Made by a program: the position numbers and the translations under genes. Positions 1-9,097 of a stretch of 64,000 nt of DNA are shown in pieces. This DNA comes from Clostridium sartagoforme (GTDB taxonomy: Bacteria; Bacillota; Clostridia; Clostridiales; Clostridiaceae). The stretch covers positions 806,001-870,000 of the forward strand of contig NZ_SRYR01000001.1 in the NCBI RefSeq assembly GCF_004794105.1. Reading direction: 5' to 3'. The first letter of the stretch is position 1. Every line of letters starts with the position of its first letter. The notes under the pieces were generated by a model. It saw nothing but the letters and a program-made list of their open reading frames with translations, was not told where the DNA came from and searched no databases.

Positions 1-721
1 TATATCAGGATCTACATCTGTAGGACCTTTAATGGAAAAGGTTGCTGAAAAATATGAAGGTGCTAATAGCAATGTTTCTATTGAAATAAATCAAGTTGGA
101 TCATCAGCAGGAATTAAGGATGCAATAAATGGAGTTTCTGAAATAGGAATGTCTTCAAGAGAACTTAAGGCAGAAGAAGAAAGCCAAGTTAAATCTAATG
201 TTATTGCATATGATGGAATAGCAATTATAACAAATAAAAACAATCAAATTAAAAACATAACTTTAGATCAAATTAAAGGAATATATACAGGACAAATAAC
301 TAACTGGAATCAAATAGATGGCGGAAAGGATGCACCAATAGTAGTAGTATCAAGAGAAGAAGGATCAGGAACTAGAGATGCATTCCAAGAAATAGTTGGT
401 TATAAATCAGAAGAGTTAAAAGCAGATGCTATGATATCTAATGGTAATGGTGGAGTTAAAGAATCTGTAGCTTCAAATGAAAATGCAGTTGGATTCGTTT
501 CATTTGAATACTTAGATGATAAAGTAAATATAGCAAATGTAGAAAATGTAGAACCTAAAGCTGATTTAGTTAAATCAGGAGAATATAAAATTTCAAGACC
601 ATTCTTATTAGTAAATAAGGATGGAGAATTAAGCGAAGATGGACAAAAACTTATAGATTTTATATTAAGTGATGAAGGTCAAACAATAGTTAAGGAAAAC
701 AAGTTAATTCCAATTAAGTAG
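1..721 (+). CDS. pstS: Phosphate ABC transporter substrate-binding protein PstS (5' end cut off)
   Basis: Extracytoplasmic phosphate-binding lipoprotein that delivers phosphate to the PstCA permease. The frame is open from base 2, reading ISGSTSVGPLMEK, so the real gene starts before the window; the first internal Met at 32 is not the start. The visible 239 residues cover nearly the whole mature protein: the N-terminal phosphate-contacting GSTSVGP motif, the VVSREEGSGTRDAF motif that contacts phosphate in this family, and the C-terminal segment FILSDEGQTIVKENKLIPIK. The signal peptide and lipobox cysteine lie outside the window. It heads the pst operon with pstC, pstA, pstB and phoU downstream. 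In known systems the operon responds to phosphate starvation; the promoter is not visible here. Confidence 0.95.
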   Translation, partial: ISGSTSVGPLMEKVAEKYEGANSNVSIEINQVGSSAGIKDAINGVSEIGMSSRELKAEEESQVKSNVIAYDGIAIITNKNNQIKNITLDQIKGIYTGQITNWNQIDGGKDAPIVVVSREEGSGTRDAFQEIVGYKSEELKADAMISNGNGGVKESVASNENAVGFVSFEYLDDKVNIANVENVEPKADLVKSGEYKISRPFLLVNKDGELSEDGQKLIDFILSDEGQTIVKENKLIPIK

Positions 722-736
722 TAGCTTGATATATTA

Positions 737-763
737 AGAATGCCCTAAATCTCGGGCATTCTT
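737..763 (+). terminator. Intercistronic hairpin between pstS and pstC
   Basis: Perfect 10 bp inverted repeat AAGAATGCCC / GGGCATTCTT with a 7 nt loop, 15 nt after the pstS stop. No T-run follows (ACTTTCATAGG), and the pstC ribosome binding site comes 10 nt later. It is therefore more likely a partial terminator or an mRNA-stabilising element that makes PstS more abundant than the permease than a full stop of transcription. Confidence 0.7.
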
Positions 764-785
764 ACTTTCATAGGAGAGTGTATTA

Positions 786-1673
786 ATGTTGAATGTTAAA
801 AGAAATAACAATAATAAATATGTAATAGAAAATGTATCTAAGGCAATATTTTTAGTAAGTGCTCTTATTGCAGTAGTAAGCTTGTTATTAATTATAGGCT
901 TTGTATTTTATAAAGGACTTACACCTTTTGTAAGTAAGGGGTATTCTTTTAGTGAGTTCTTCTTTGGTACTAAATGGATACCAAGCTCAGATAAATTTGG
1001 AATATTACCTATGGTATTAGCTTCAATTTTTGGAACATTAGGTTCTTTAGTACTAGGAGTGCCAATAGGAATATTAACAGCTGTATTTATAGCTGAAATC
1101 GCACCTAAAAGAATAGGGAAAATTATATCTGGAGCAGTAGAACTTTTAGCAGGAATTCCATCAGTATTATATGGGGTTTTTGGTTTGGCAGTTATAGTTC
1201 CTTGGATTATGAATACATTTAATTTACCAAAGGGACAAAGTTTATTAGCAATAATTATAGTATTATCAATTATGATGCTGCCAACAATAGTTACAGTTTC
1301 AGAAACTGCAATAAGAGCAGTTCCTAAATCATATAAAGAGGGTTCTTTAGCTTTAGGTGCTTCTCATATAGAAACTACCTTTAAGGTTGTAGTTCCAGCT
1401 GCAAAATCTGGTATATTGGCAGCTGTAGTTTTAGGTATAGGTAGAGCAATTGGTGAAACTATGGCAATTATATTAGTTGCAGGTAATTCACCAGTAATTC
1501 CTACTTCAATAATGGATTCGGTAAGACCATTGACTACTAATATAGCACTGGAAATGGGATATGCCTTTGGCACTCATCAAGAAATGCTATTTGCAACAGG
1601 AGTTATATTATTCTTATTTATACTATTATTAAACTTAGTTTTAAGTAAACTTTCTAATAAGGAAGGTAAATAA
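786..1673 (+). CDS. pstC: Phosphate ABC transporter permease PstC
   Basis: Membrane subunit of the high-affinity phosphate importer, pairing with PstA and driven by PstB. The 295 residues show a first hydrophobic helix near residues 18-45 and then five more membrane segments. A binding-protein-dependent transport inner-membrane signature lies around residues 185-215 (ALGASHIETTFKVVVPAA, the loop that docks on the ATPase). The motif GIGRAIGETMAIILVAGN is typical of PstC. The start ATG follows AGGAGAG. pstA begins 2 nt after the stop, so the two permease genes are translationally coupled. Confidence 0.95.
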   Translation: MLNVKRNNNNKYVIENVSKAIFLVSALIAVVSLLLIIGFVFYKGLTPFVSKGYSFSEFFFGTKWIPSSDKFGILPMVLASIFGTLGSLVLGVPIGILTAVFIAEIAPKRIGKIISGAVELLAGIPSVLYGVFGLAVIVPWIMNTFNLPKGQSLLAIIIVLSIMMLPTIVTVSETAIRAVPKSYKEGSLALGASHIETTFKVVVPAAKSGILAAVVLGIGRAIGETMAIILVAGNSPVIPTSIMDSVRPLTTNIALEMGYAFGTHQEMLFATGVILFLFILLLNLVLSKLSNKEGK

Positions 1674-1675
1674 TT

Positions 1676-2500
1676 ATGAGAAAATTTAAAGAGAATTTAT
1701 TGAAATTAATGCTTTGGCTATCGGCTATAGTTACAGTAGCAGTTTTAGTATGTATTTTAGGATTTATATTTATTAAAGGTTATAAATTAATTAACATAGA
1801 TTTTGTTACTAAGAATTACTCACCATCAGGTGGGGGTGGAATACTACCAATGATAATTTCTACTTTATATACAGTATTTATTTCTATTATAGTAGCAACG
1901 CCAATTGGAGTGTTAGCAGCAATATATTTAACTGAATATGCAAAGCAAGGGGCAGTAGTAAAGCTTATTAGATTTGCTACAGAAAGCTTATCTGGAATAC
2001 CGTCTATAGTTTATGGTTTATTTGGTTCTATATTCTTTGTAATTACATTAAAGTTCGGTTATTCACTACTTGCAGGATCTTTAACTGTTGCAATTATTAT
2101 ATTACCTGTAATAATAAGAACTACAGAAGAAGCTTTAAAAGCAGTGCCAACATCATATAAAGAAGCATCTTTAGGTCTTGGTGCAACTAGGTTTCAAACT
2201 TTATACAAAGTGGTAGTTCCAAGTGCTCTTCCAGGAATACTTGTAGGTGTTATTCTTTCAATTGGACGTGTGGTTGGAGAATCTGCAGCTATATTATTAA
2301 CTGCTGGTACAGTAGCTAAGATGCCTAAAGGAATAATGTCTAGTGCAAGAACTTTAACAGTTCAATCTTATTTAGTTACTCAAGAAGCTGGAGATATAGA
2401 ACAAGCAGCTGCTGTTGGAATAGTGTTAATAGCAATTATATTAGTTTTAAATATATTAGCTAAACTTATTACTAAAAAGTTTAGTAAGGCAAATTATTAA
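1676..2500 (+). CDS. pstA: Phosphate ABC transporter permease PstA
   Basis: Second membrane subunit of the phosphate importer, 274 residues with about six membrane segments. The ATPase-docking loop is visible as LGLGATRFQTLYKVVVPSA (about residues 163-181), followed by GVILSIGRVVGESAAILLTAG, the PstA counterpart of the PstC motif. Starts 2 nt after pstC and is followed 23 nt later by pstB, in the standard pstSCAB-phoU order. Confidence 0.95.
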   Translation: MRKFKENLLKLMLWLSAIVTVAVLVCILGFIFIKGYKLINIDFVTKNYSPSGGGGILPMIISTLYTVFISIIVATPIGVLAAIYLTEYAKQGAVVKLIRFATESLSGIPSIVYGLFGSIFFVITLKFGYSLLAGSLTVAIIILPVIIRTTEEALKAVPTSYKEASLGLGATRFQTLYKVVVPSALPGILVGVILSIGRVVGESAAILLTAGTVAKMPKGIMSSARTLTVQSYLVTQEAGDIEQAAAVGIVLIAIILVLNILAKLITKKFSKANY

Positions 2501-2523
2501 AAAAGTGCTATGAGGTGTAAAGT

Positions 2524-3288
2524 ATGTCAAATGAACAAGTAAAAAAGATTAAAGTTCGTGATTTGAATTTATATTATGGAGATAATCAAGCGTTAAAAAA
2601 CATAAACATAGATTTAGAAGCAAATAAAGTAACTGCATTTATAGGACCATCTGGATGTGGAAAGTCCACATTTTTAAGAACATTAAATAGAATGAATGAT
2701 TTAATAGATGGAGTAAAAATAGATGGAGAAATTTTAGTAGACGGAGAAGATATATATAAGAGTAAAGATGTAATAGCTCTTAGAACTAAGGTAGGCATGG
2801 TATTCCAAAAGCCAAATCCTTTTCCAATGTCTATATATGATAATATAGCTTATGGTCCTAGATTACATGGCATAAAAGATAAAAAAACACTTGATGAAAT
2901 AGTTGAGAAAAGCTTAAAAGGTGCAGCTCTTTATGATGAAGTGAAAGATAGACTTAAAAAGAGTGCCCTAGGATTATCAGGTGGTCAACAACAAAGGTTA
3001 TGTATAGCTAGAACTATTGCTGTTTCTCCAGAAATCATTTTAATGGATGAACCAACTTCAGCTTTAGATCCAATTTCTACAAATAAAATGGAAGAATTAA
3101 TGGAAGAATTAAAGAAAAAGTATACAGTAATTATAGTTACTCATAATATGCAACAAGCAGGAAGAATAGCAGATAAAACAGCATTTTTCTTAAATGGAGA
3201 AATTATCGAGTATGCTGATACAGAAGAAATATTCTATAGACCAAAGGATAAGAGAACAGAGGATTATATTACTGGAAGATTCGGTTAA
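2524..3288 (+). CDS. pstB: Phosphate ABC transporter ATP-binding protein PstB
   Basis: Cytoplasmic ATPase that powers PstCA; 254 residues, the usual PstB length. Visible motifs in order: Walker [10 protein letters not shown] near residue 42, Q-loop [15 protein letters not shown] typical of PstB, ABC signature [15 protein letters not shown], Walker [14 protein letters not shown] and switch histidine VTHNM. Start ATG follows GAGGTG. The PNPFPMSI stretch separates PstB from other phosphonate or amino-acid transporter ATPases, so the assignment is firm. Confidence 0.97.
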   Translation: MSNEQVKKIKVRDLNLYYGDNQALKNINIDLEANKVTAFIGPSGCGKSTFLRTLNRMNDLIDGVKIDGEILVDGEDIYKSKDVIALRTKVGMVFQKPNPFPMSIYDNIAYGPRLHGIKDKKTLDEIVEKSLKGAALYDEVKDRLKKSALGLSGGQQQRLCIARTIAVSPEIILMDEPTSALDPISTNKMEELMEELKKKYTVIIVTHNMQQAGRIADKTAFFLNGEIIEYADTEEIFYRPKDKRTEDYITGRFG

Positions 3289-3311
3289 AAATTATAAGAG
3301 GTGATTTAGAA

Positions 3312-3968
3312 ATGATGAGAGAATTGCTAAGCAATAAGATTAAGATGCTTAACTCTGAATTAATTGAGATGGCTAGTTTAGTAGAAAAGCAAATTATAGA
3401 CAGTATGAAAGCTTTAAAAGAGCAAGATGTAAAACTTGCAAAAACTGTAATAAAAAATGATGATAAAGTAGATAATCTTCAACAGGTTATTGAAGAAAAG
3501 TGTATTAAGTTTATGGCTACTGAATCTCCAGTTGCAGGAGATTTAAGAAGTATTTATACAACTACTAAAGTAGTTACGGATTTAGAAAGAATGGCTGACT
3601 ATGCAGTAGATATTTGTAAAATAGTACCTATGGTTAAAGGTGTTGACTTCTCAGAAGATATATCTCCAGTGTGGGAACTTGTAGATATAGTTACAAATAT
3701 GATTAAGCTTGCTATTGAGGCCTATGTAAAAGGTGATGAAAAAGCAGCTTATGAAATTTGTGATATGGATGATAAAGTAGACCAAATTTATAGAGGAATG
3801 TTTGGTATAGTTTTAAAGAAGATGGTAAAAGACGAATCAATGATAAATCAAGGAACACAAATATTATTTGCTTCTAAGTATTTAGAAAGAATAGGAGACC
3901 ATGTAACTAATCTTTGTGAATGGATTATATTCTCTAAAAAAGGAGATTACGTTGATTTAAATGAATAA
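3312..3968 (+). CDS. phoU: Phosphate signalling protein PhoU
   Basis: Helical protein linking the Pst transporter to phosphate-responsive regulation, probably metal-binding and cytoplasmic. The 218 residues hold two PhoU repeats: each carries a three-helix bundle with an acidic E/DxxxD-type motif (DLERMADYAVDICK around 95-108 and YLERIGDHVTNLCEW around 192-206). Last gene of the pst operon, 23 nt after pstB with its own AGAGGTGAT site, and followed by a terminator hairpin. No PhoPR-type two-component genes are in the window. Confidence 0.95.
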   Translation: MMRELLSNKIKMLNSELIEMASLVEKQIIDSMKALKEQDVKLAKTVIKNDDKVDNLQQVIEEKCIKFMATESPVAGDLRSIYTTTKVVTDLERMADYAVDICKIVPMVKGVDFSEDISPVWELVDIVTNMIKLAIEAYVKGDEKAAYEICDMDDKVDQIYRGMFGIVLKKMVKDESMINQGTQILFASKYLERIGDHVTNLCEWIIFSKKGDYVDLNE

Positions 3969-3998
3969 TAACTATAAATTTATTTAGTTATATTTTAT

Positions 3999-4040
3999 AA
4001 AGCTGAAAAATAGAATTTCTATCTTTCAGCTTTATTTATT
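3999..4040 (+). terminator. Terminator of the pst operon
   Basis: Inverted repeat AAAGCTGAAA / TTTCAGCTTT enclosing a second short stem (ATAGAA / TTCTAT), followed by the T-rich tract ATTTATT. It lies 30 nt after the phoU stop, where an operon end is expected. Confidence 0.75.
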
Positions 4041-4510
4041 GGCTTTATATTTGATATTTGAATGGGTAAGTTACATTAATAAGGAAACTTTTTATATTGA
4101 CTAGAAAGTATTATTAATGTAAGATAACATCAAGCGATTATTACAATAAGGATAATTATGCTTAAGTCAATAAATATTGTAAAAATAAATATTTGCATTA
4201 TTTAAAGTGTTCTATAATAGATAGATTTTAATTTTAGAAATATTAAAATAATAGTAAGATATAAAATTAGTACTATTAAAATTTCTGTACATATTACGAA
4301 TTAGGATATTAGGCAAAGGGAGCTAAAGAAAGAGTGCCCCTTATATAAGATTTAATAGAAATCTATTGAAATTAAGTATTATACTAATATGAGTATAGTT
4401 TAAGTAAGGTTACAAGAAGCCTTTTTGGAGATACTATTCTATTAGTAGGGAGTATTAATAGGAACTGATATAATTGACTTAATAAATACAAATTTCAAGG
4501 AGGATTAAAA
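4041..4510. other. Long intergenic region between phoU and der, no gene seen
   Basis: About 470 bases without a credible open frame in any of the six frames. A/T-rich and broken by many stops. The only non-random features I see are a G-rich/C-rich patch near 4311-4345 (AAGGG and CCCTT could pair), a short stem near 4407-4428 (AAGG ... CCTTTTT) and a TACTA/TAGTA hairpin near 4432-4447, all just upstream of der. Their order would suit a transcribed leader, but no consensus of a known RNA family is recognised. The -35/-10 candidates have poor spacing. Confidence 0.4.
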
Positions 4511-5827
4511 ATGGGTAAACCGATAGTTGCCATAGTTGGAAGACCTAATGTAGGTAAATCAACATTATTTAATAAATTAGCAGGACACAGAATATCTATA
4601 GTACAAGATACTCCTGGCGTAACGAGAGATAGAGTTTATGCTCAGGCGGAATGGTTAAATTACAACTTTACTATGATAGATACAGGTGGTATTGAGCCTG
4701 AAAGAGAAGATATAATTGTAAAGCAAATGAGAAGGCAAGCTAATATTGCTATAGAAACTGCTGATGTTATTGTTTTTGTGGTTGATGGTAAGGAAGGATT
4801 AACTCCAGCAGACCATGAAGTAGCTGTAATGCTTAGAAAAAGCAAGAAAGAAGTAGTTTTAGTAGTAAATAAGGTAGATTCTCTAAAAGAAGAAGATAAT
4901 GCTTGGGAGTTCTACAATTTAGGTATAGGTGATCCTATTACTATATCAGCATCTCAAGGATTAGGACTTGGAGATATGCTTGATAGAGTAGTGGAAAACT
5001 TTGATAAGTATAATGAAGAAGATGAAGATGATGAATATATTAGAATAGCAATGATAGGAAAACCAAATGTAGGTAAGTCTTCATTAATTAATAGGCTTTT
5101 AGGAGAAGAGAGATTAATAGTTTCTAATATTCCTGGAACTACTAGAGATTCTATAGATAGTACGTTAGAAACAGACATTGGAAAGTTTGTTTTAGTAGAT
5201 ACAGCTGGTCTTAGAAGAAAAAGTAAAGTTAAAGAAGAAATTGAAAGATACTCAGTTATTAGAACATATACGGCTATAGAAAGAGCAGATGTATGTATTT
5301 TAATGATTGATGCTACAGAGGGTGTAACAGAACAAGATGAAAAGATAATAGGTTATGCTCATGAGATGAACAAAGCTATTATGGTTATAGTTAATAAATG
5401 GGATCTTATTGAAAAAGATGATAAGACAATGCAAAGATATAAAGAAGATTTACAAATGAAATTAAAATTCTTAAAATATGCTAAATACTTATTTATATCA
5501 GCAAAAACTGGTCAAAGAACTCATAAGGTTCTAGAAATAGCAAAAGAATGCTATGAAAATTATTCAAAGAGAATAGCTACTGGTATATTAAATGAAGTAA
5601 TTAATAAGGCAGTTCTTATGAAAGAACCACCTATAGTTGGACTTAAGAGAATGAAGATTTATTATGCAACACAAGTTGCTACTAAACCACCGAAGTTTGT
5701 ATTCTTTGTTAATGATTCTGGTGCAAGACATTTCTCATATGAAAGATATCTTGAGAATCAACTAAGAGATAGTTTTGATTTTAGTGGTACAGGTATTCAA
5801 ATGGAATTTAAGGAGAGGAAGGAATAA
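4511..5827 (+). CDS. der: Ribosome biogenesis GTPase Der (EngA)
   Basis: Essential GTPase with two tandem G domains, acting in late assembly of the 50S ribosomal subunit. First G domain at residues 4-165 (P-loop [17 protein letters not shown]). Acidic linker EEDEDDE near 170. Second G domain from about 178 ([18 protein letters not shown]). C-terminal KH-like domain from about 352 ([10 protein letters not shown] ... QMEFKERKE). 438 residues, the normal length. Start follows AAGGAGGA. gpsA starts 2 nt after the stop. Confidence 0.97.
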   Translation: MGKPIVAIVGRPNVGKSTLFNKLAGHRISIVQDTPGVTRDRVYAQAEWLNYNFTMIDTGGIEPEREDIIVKQMRRQANIAIETADVIVFVVDGKEGLTPADHEVAVMLRKSKKEVVLVVNKVDSLKEEDNAWEFYNLGIGDPITISASQGLGLGDMLDRVVENFDKYNEEDEDDEYIRIAMIGKPNVGKSSLINRLLGEERLIVSNIPGTTRDSIDSTLETDIGKFVLVDTAGLRRKSKVKEEIERYSVIRTYTAIERADVCILMIDATEGVTEQDEKIIGYAHEMNKAIMVIVNKWDLIEKDDKTMQRYKEDLQMKLKFLKYAKYLFISAKTGQRTHKVLEIAKECYENYSKRIATGILNEVINKAVLMKEPPIVGLKRMKIYYATQVATKPPKFVFFVNDSGARHFSYERYLENQLRDSFDFSGTGIQMEFKERKE

Positions 5828-5829
5828 GA

Positions 5830-6828
5830 ATGAGTAAGGTGGCTTTTTTAGGCGGAGGAAGCTTTGGAACAGCATTAGGAATATTATTAGCTGATAAAGG
5901 TGTAGAAGTTAGTATTTATGATAGGGATAAGTCTGTTGTTGATGATATAAATCTAAATAAGAAAAATGATAAATATATAAAAGATTTAGTTATACCTAAA
6001 AATGTCACTGCTTTTAATGACTTAGATGAAGCGTTAAAAGATATAAAGTTCTTAGTTCTAGCAGTACCTTCACATGTTGTAAGGGCTGCTTCTAGGTCTA
6101 TTAAAGGTAAGATTAGTAGTGATATTATAATTGTTAGTATAGCAAAGGGAATAGAGGAAGGAACAAATCTTAGATTATCTGAAGTAATAGAAGAGGAGCT
6201 TCCTAATAATAAAGTTGTTATACTATCAGGACCTAGCCATGCTGAAGAAGTAGCTTTTGATATTCCAACTACAGTTGTTGTTTCGTCTAAAGATGAAGAA
6301 TCAGCTAATATAGTCCAAGATTTATTTATGACAAATAATTTTAGGGTTTATATTAATGAAGATTTAGTTGGTGTTGAAATTGGAGGAGCTGTTAAAAATA
6401 TTATAGCTCTTGCAGCAGGAGTTTGTGATGGTATAGGTTATGGTGATAATACTAAAGCAGCATTAATGACTAGAGGTATGGCTGAAATAGTTAGAGTTGG
6501 TATGAAGCTTGGTGGAAAGCCAGAAACATTTTTAGGTCTTACTGGAATGGGAGATCTTATAGTTACTTGTACTAGTTTGCATTCTAGAAATAGAAGAGCG
6601 GGATATTTAATAGGTAGTGGTAAAAGTGCAGAAGAAGCAACTAAAGAAGTTGGAATGGTAGTTGAGGGTATAAAAGCTTGTAGAGCTTTTTACGAACTTA
6701 AAGAAAAACTTCAAGTAGAAATGCCAATTACTGATATACTATATAGAGTGCTATTTGAAAATAAGGATCCAAAGGATGCTGTTGTATTTTTAATGGGTAG
6801 AGAAAAGAAAAGTGAAATATACTATTAA
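5830..6828 (+). CDS. gpsA: NAD(P)H-dependent glycerol-3-phosphate dehydrogenase
   Basis: Reduces dihydroxyacetone phosphate to sn-glycerol 3-phosphate, the backbone for phospholipid synthesis; cytoplasmic. 332 residues. N-terminal Rossmann motif [10 protein letters not shown] (residues 8-17). Catalytic-domain motifs GPSHAEEV, the lysine in [13 protein letters not shown] and GLGDL-like [12 protein letters not shown]. Tightly coupled to der (2 nt) and followed by a strong terminator. The acyltransferase PlsY, which many clostridia carry next to gpsA, is not between der and gpsA here. Confidence 0.96.
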   Translation: MSKVAFLGGGSFGTALGILLADKGVEVSIYDRDKSVVDDINLNKKNDKYIKDLVIPKNVTAFNDLDEALKDIKFLVLAVPSHVVRAASRSIKGKISSDIIIVSIAKGIEEGTNLRLSEVIEEELPNNKVVILSGPSHAEEVAFDIPTTVVVSSKDEESANIVQDLFMTNNFRVYINEDLVGVEIGGAVKNIIALAAGVCDGIGYGDNTKAALMTRGMAEIVRVGMKLGGKPETFLGLTGMGDLIVTCTSLHSRNRRAGYLIGSGKSAEEATKEVGMVVEGIKACRAFYELKEKLQVEMPITDILYRVLFENKDPKDAVVFLMGREKKSEIYY

Positions 6829-6857
6829 ATTAATGGATTATTAATTTAATTTCTAAG

Positions 6858-6890
6858 AATCCTCTGTTTAAAGGCAGAGGATTTTTTGTT
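6858..6890 (+). terminator. Terminator of der-gpsA
   Basis: AATCCTCTG / CAGAGGATT stem with an 8 nt loop, running into TTTTTTGTTTT. Classic intrinsic terminator 30 nt after gpsA. Confidence 0.93.
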
Positions 6891-6978
6891 TTGGAATTAA
6901 TTTTACTTAACTGAATAACTATATATTAAAGGGTTCCTTATATAGGAATTATAATTATTTTTTATATTTTAAAAAGTT

Positions 6979-7007
6979 GTATATTTTTTTAGATTGTAGA
7001 ATATATA
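6979..7007 (+). promoter_or_regulatory. Possible sigma-E-type promoter of spoIVA
   Basis: GTATATT (6979-6985), 14 bp spacer, then AATATATA (7000-7007). This approximates the sigma-E consensus (-35 like GNATATT, -10 like CATACAAT) at accepted spacing, about 30 nt upstream of the spoIVA start. spoIVA is controlled by sigma-E in Bacillus subtilis, so the position fits. The A/T-rich background makes chance matches likely. Confidence 0.4.
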
Positions 7008-7038
7008 TATAGTGTTAAAAATAAGTAGGAGGTACACC

Positions 7039-8517
7039 GTGGACAGCTTTAATATATATAAGGATATAGCTGAAAGAACACAAGGTGACATTTACGTAGG
7101 TGTTGTAGGCCCTGTTAGAACTGGTAAATCAACATTTATTAAAAAGTTTATGGACCTTATGGTAATACCAAAGATTGATAATAATTATAAGAAGGAAAGA
7201 GCAAAGGATGAGTTACCTCAAAGTGGATCAGGAAAGAGCATTCATACAACAGAACCTAAATTTGTACCAAATGAGGCAGTAGAAATTACTATTGATGAAG
7301 AAATAAAGTTTAAAGTAAGAATGGTCGATTGTGTTGGTTATATAGTAAAAGGGGCAATAGGATATATGGATGGAGAAGATACAAAGATGGTAAATACTCC
7401 ATGGTATGAATATGAAATTCCTTTTGAAGATGCTGCAGAAATAGGAACTAGAAAAGTTATAACTGATCATTCAACTATAGGTCTTGTAGTAACAACTGAT
7501 GGTAGTATTACAGGCATTGAAAGAAATGAGTACTTAGAAGCTGAGGAGAGAGTAATAGAAGAATTAAAAGCTATCAAGAAGCCTTTTATAGTTGTACTTA
7601 ATACTAAACATATAAACTCTCCAGAAACAAGAACATTAAAAAAAGAACTAGAAGATAAATATGATGTTTCAGTCCAAGTAATGGATGTAGCAAATATGAA
7701 TGAAAATGATGTAGAAGATGTATTTAAACATGTACTTAAAGAATTCCCAGTTAGAGAAATTAACATAGATATGCCAACTTGGATAGAAAGATTAGAATGT
7801 GATAATTGGCTTAAAAAAGATTTCTTTAATATAGTAAAAAAAATGTGTGAAAGTATAAGTAGAGTTAGAGATGTAAAAGCTATAACTGAAATGTTTAAAG
7901 ATGAGGAGAATATAGCTCCAATTGAAATAAGTCAAGTAAATTTAGGTGAAGGAAAAGCAACTTTAAAAATGAAACCTAAGGATGGAATATTCTATAATAT
8001 TTTAAGTGATATTTGTGATTTAGATGTAAAATCTGAAAGTGACTTATTATCAATAATTAAGGATTTAAATTTTGCCAAGAAGGAATATGATAAGGTTAAG
8101 GATGCTTTAATTGATGTAAGAGAAAGTGGTTATGGTTTAGTTCCACCTCAATTAGCTGAAATGAAGTTTGAAGAACCTGAAATGGTTAAGCAAGGCAATA
8201 GGTTTGGTGTTAAATTAAAAGCTTCTGCTCCATCATTACACTTTATTAAGGCAAATATTAAGACAGAAATCAGTCCTATTATGGGATCTGAGAAAGAAAG
8301 TGAAGAGCTTGTAAAATCACTTATGGAACAATTTGATAGTGACCCTCAATCATTATGGCAAAGTAATATGTTTGGTAAGCCTTTAGAAGTATTGATTAAG
8401 GAAGGATTACAAAATAAGTTATACAAAATGCCTGAAGACGTACAAGTTAAGATACAAAAAACTTTACAAAAGATAATTAATGAAGGTAGTGGCGGATTGA
8501 TTTGTATTATATTATAA
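7039..8517 (+). CDS. spoIVA: Stage IV sporulation protein A (spore coat ATPase)
   Basis: Mother-cell protein that polymerises on the forespore surface, using ATP, as the base layer of the spore coat; also needed for cortex. The GTG at 7039 is chosen because AGGAGGT precedes it and the product begins VDSFNIYKDIAERTQGD, matching SpoIVA N-termini. A longer frame from 7012 runs through this site. This gives 492 residues, the length of the Bacillus protein. Walker A is GPVRTGKST with Lys30. The C-terminus, ending GGLICIIL, is the conserved region that contacts SpoVM and the coat. Its partner spoVM is at 27076 in the same window. Monocistronic, with a terminator directly after it. Confidence 0.96.
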   Translation: MDSFNIYKDIAERTQGDIYVGVVGPVRTGKSTFIKKFMDLMVIPKIDNNYKKERAKDELPQSGSGKSIHTTEPKFVPNEAVEITIDEEIKFKVRMVDCVGYIVKGAIGYMDGEDTKMVNTPWYEYEIPFEDAAEIGTRKVITDHSTIGLVVTTDGSITGIERNEYLEAEERVIEELKAIKKPFIVVLNTKHINSPETRTLKKELEDKYDVSVQVMDVANMNENDVEDVFKHVLKEFPVREINIDMPTWIERLECDNWLKKDFFNIVKKMCESISRVRDVKAITEMFKDEENIAPIEISQVNLGEGKATLKMKPKDGIFYNILSDICDLDVKSESDLLSIIKDLNFAKKEYDKVKDALIDVRESGYGLVPPQLAEMKFEEPEMVKQGNRFGVKLKASAPSLHFIKANIKTEISPIMGSEKESEELVKSLMEQFDSDPQSLWQSNMFGKPLEVLIKEGLQNKLYKMPEDVQVKIQKTLQKIINEGSGGLICIIL

Positions 8518-8523
8518 TATTTG

Positions 8524-8554
8524 AGGTTGGTGTGTAACCAACCTTAATTTTTTT
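8524..8554 (+). terminator. Terminator of spoIVA
   Basis: AGGTTGGT / ACCAACCT stem with a 5 nt loop (GTGTA), then TAATTTTTTTAT. Starts 7 nt after the stop codon. Confidence 0.93.
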
Positions 8555-8640
8555 ATATAATATAACTATAATACTAATTAATGTTGTATTTTAAGTAGAT
8601 TATAAAGACTAATATACACTATATGGAATTGAGGGGTATT

Positions 8641-9039
8641 ATGGAAGACAGATTTTGTACCTATAAGAGAGTTGGATACTTTAATAATAAATTAGCTGAA
8701 GACTTAGGAGTGAAATTTACAGGTACCATATATGCGTCCCCAGGGGTATTAAAGCATATTAGAAAGAAGCACGGCAAACATTTAAGTAAAAAAGTATTAG
8801 GAAATATTATTGAATATATGAAGTGTGTAATAGAAGTCCCAGACTATGTAGGGGTATATTGTATAACTGATGATGGAGCTCATATTGAGTTTATTAAAGA
8901 AGGGAACGTAAATATACTAATAGGTATTGAAATTGATTATAGGAAAGACTATATTAATGTATCTACCATGTATCCTATAACAGATAGCAAGATTGATAGC
9001 AGAATCTTTAGTGGTAAATTAATAAAATATACTAATTAA
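8641..9039 (+). CDS. Small protein resembling PBECR-type (barnase/EndoU/RelE-like fold) nuclease domains
   Basis: 132-residue cytoplasmic protein with no signal peptide or membrane segment. ATG 8641 is preferred over an upstream in-frame ATG (8623) because GAGGGG sits 5 nt before it. Sequence features: a YASPGVLKHIRKKHGKHL segment (about residues 34-51) rich in His/Lys, then ECxxVPDYVGVY-like VIEVPDYVGVY and a strand-rich C-terminal half ending with an ISTMYPIT-like VSTMYPITDSKI. From memory this pattern matches the domain families named PBECR (phage-Barnase-EndoU-ColicinE5/D-RelE-like nuclease), often found in phage polyvalent proteins and here standing alone. That is recognition by eye, and nuclease activity is inference. 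No immunity gene or antitoxin is adjacent. Between spoIVA and the asparaginase, apparently a separate transcript. Confidence 0.5.
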   Translation: MEDRFCTYKRVGYFNNKLAEDLGVKFTGTIYASPGVLKHIRKKHGKHLSKKVLGNIIEYMKCVIEVPDYVGVYCITDDGAHIEFIKEGNVNILIGIEIDYRKDYINVSTMYPITDSKIDSRIFSGKLIKYTN

Positions 9040-9046
9040 TTAATAG

Positions 9047-9075
9047 TTGAAAGTAAAGAATTAAGGTTATATAAT
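9047..9075 (+). promoter_or_regulatory. Sigma-A promoter of the asparaginase leader
   Basis: TTGAAA (9047-9052), 17 bp, TATAAT (9070-9075). Near-consensus. Predicted start of transcription about 9082, which would place all of the structured element at 9098-9174 in the untranslated leader. Confidence 0.75.
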
Positions 9076-9097
9076 AATATAGTAGTTTTAATAATTA

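Noticed and set aside
4193-4218. TTGCAT ... TATAAT as a promoter in the phoU-der gap
   Set aside because: Spacer is only 14 bp and no gene or structured RNA starts nearby.
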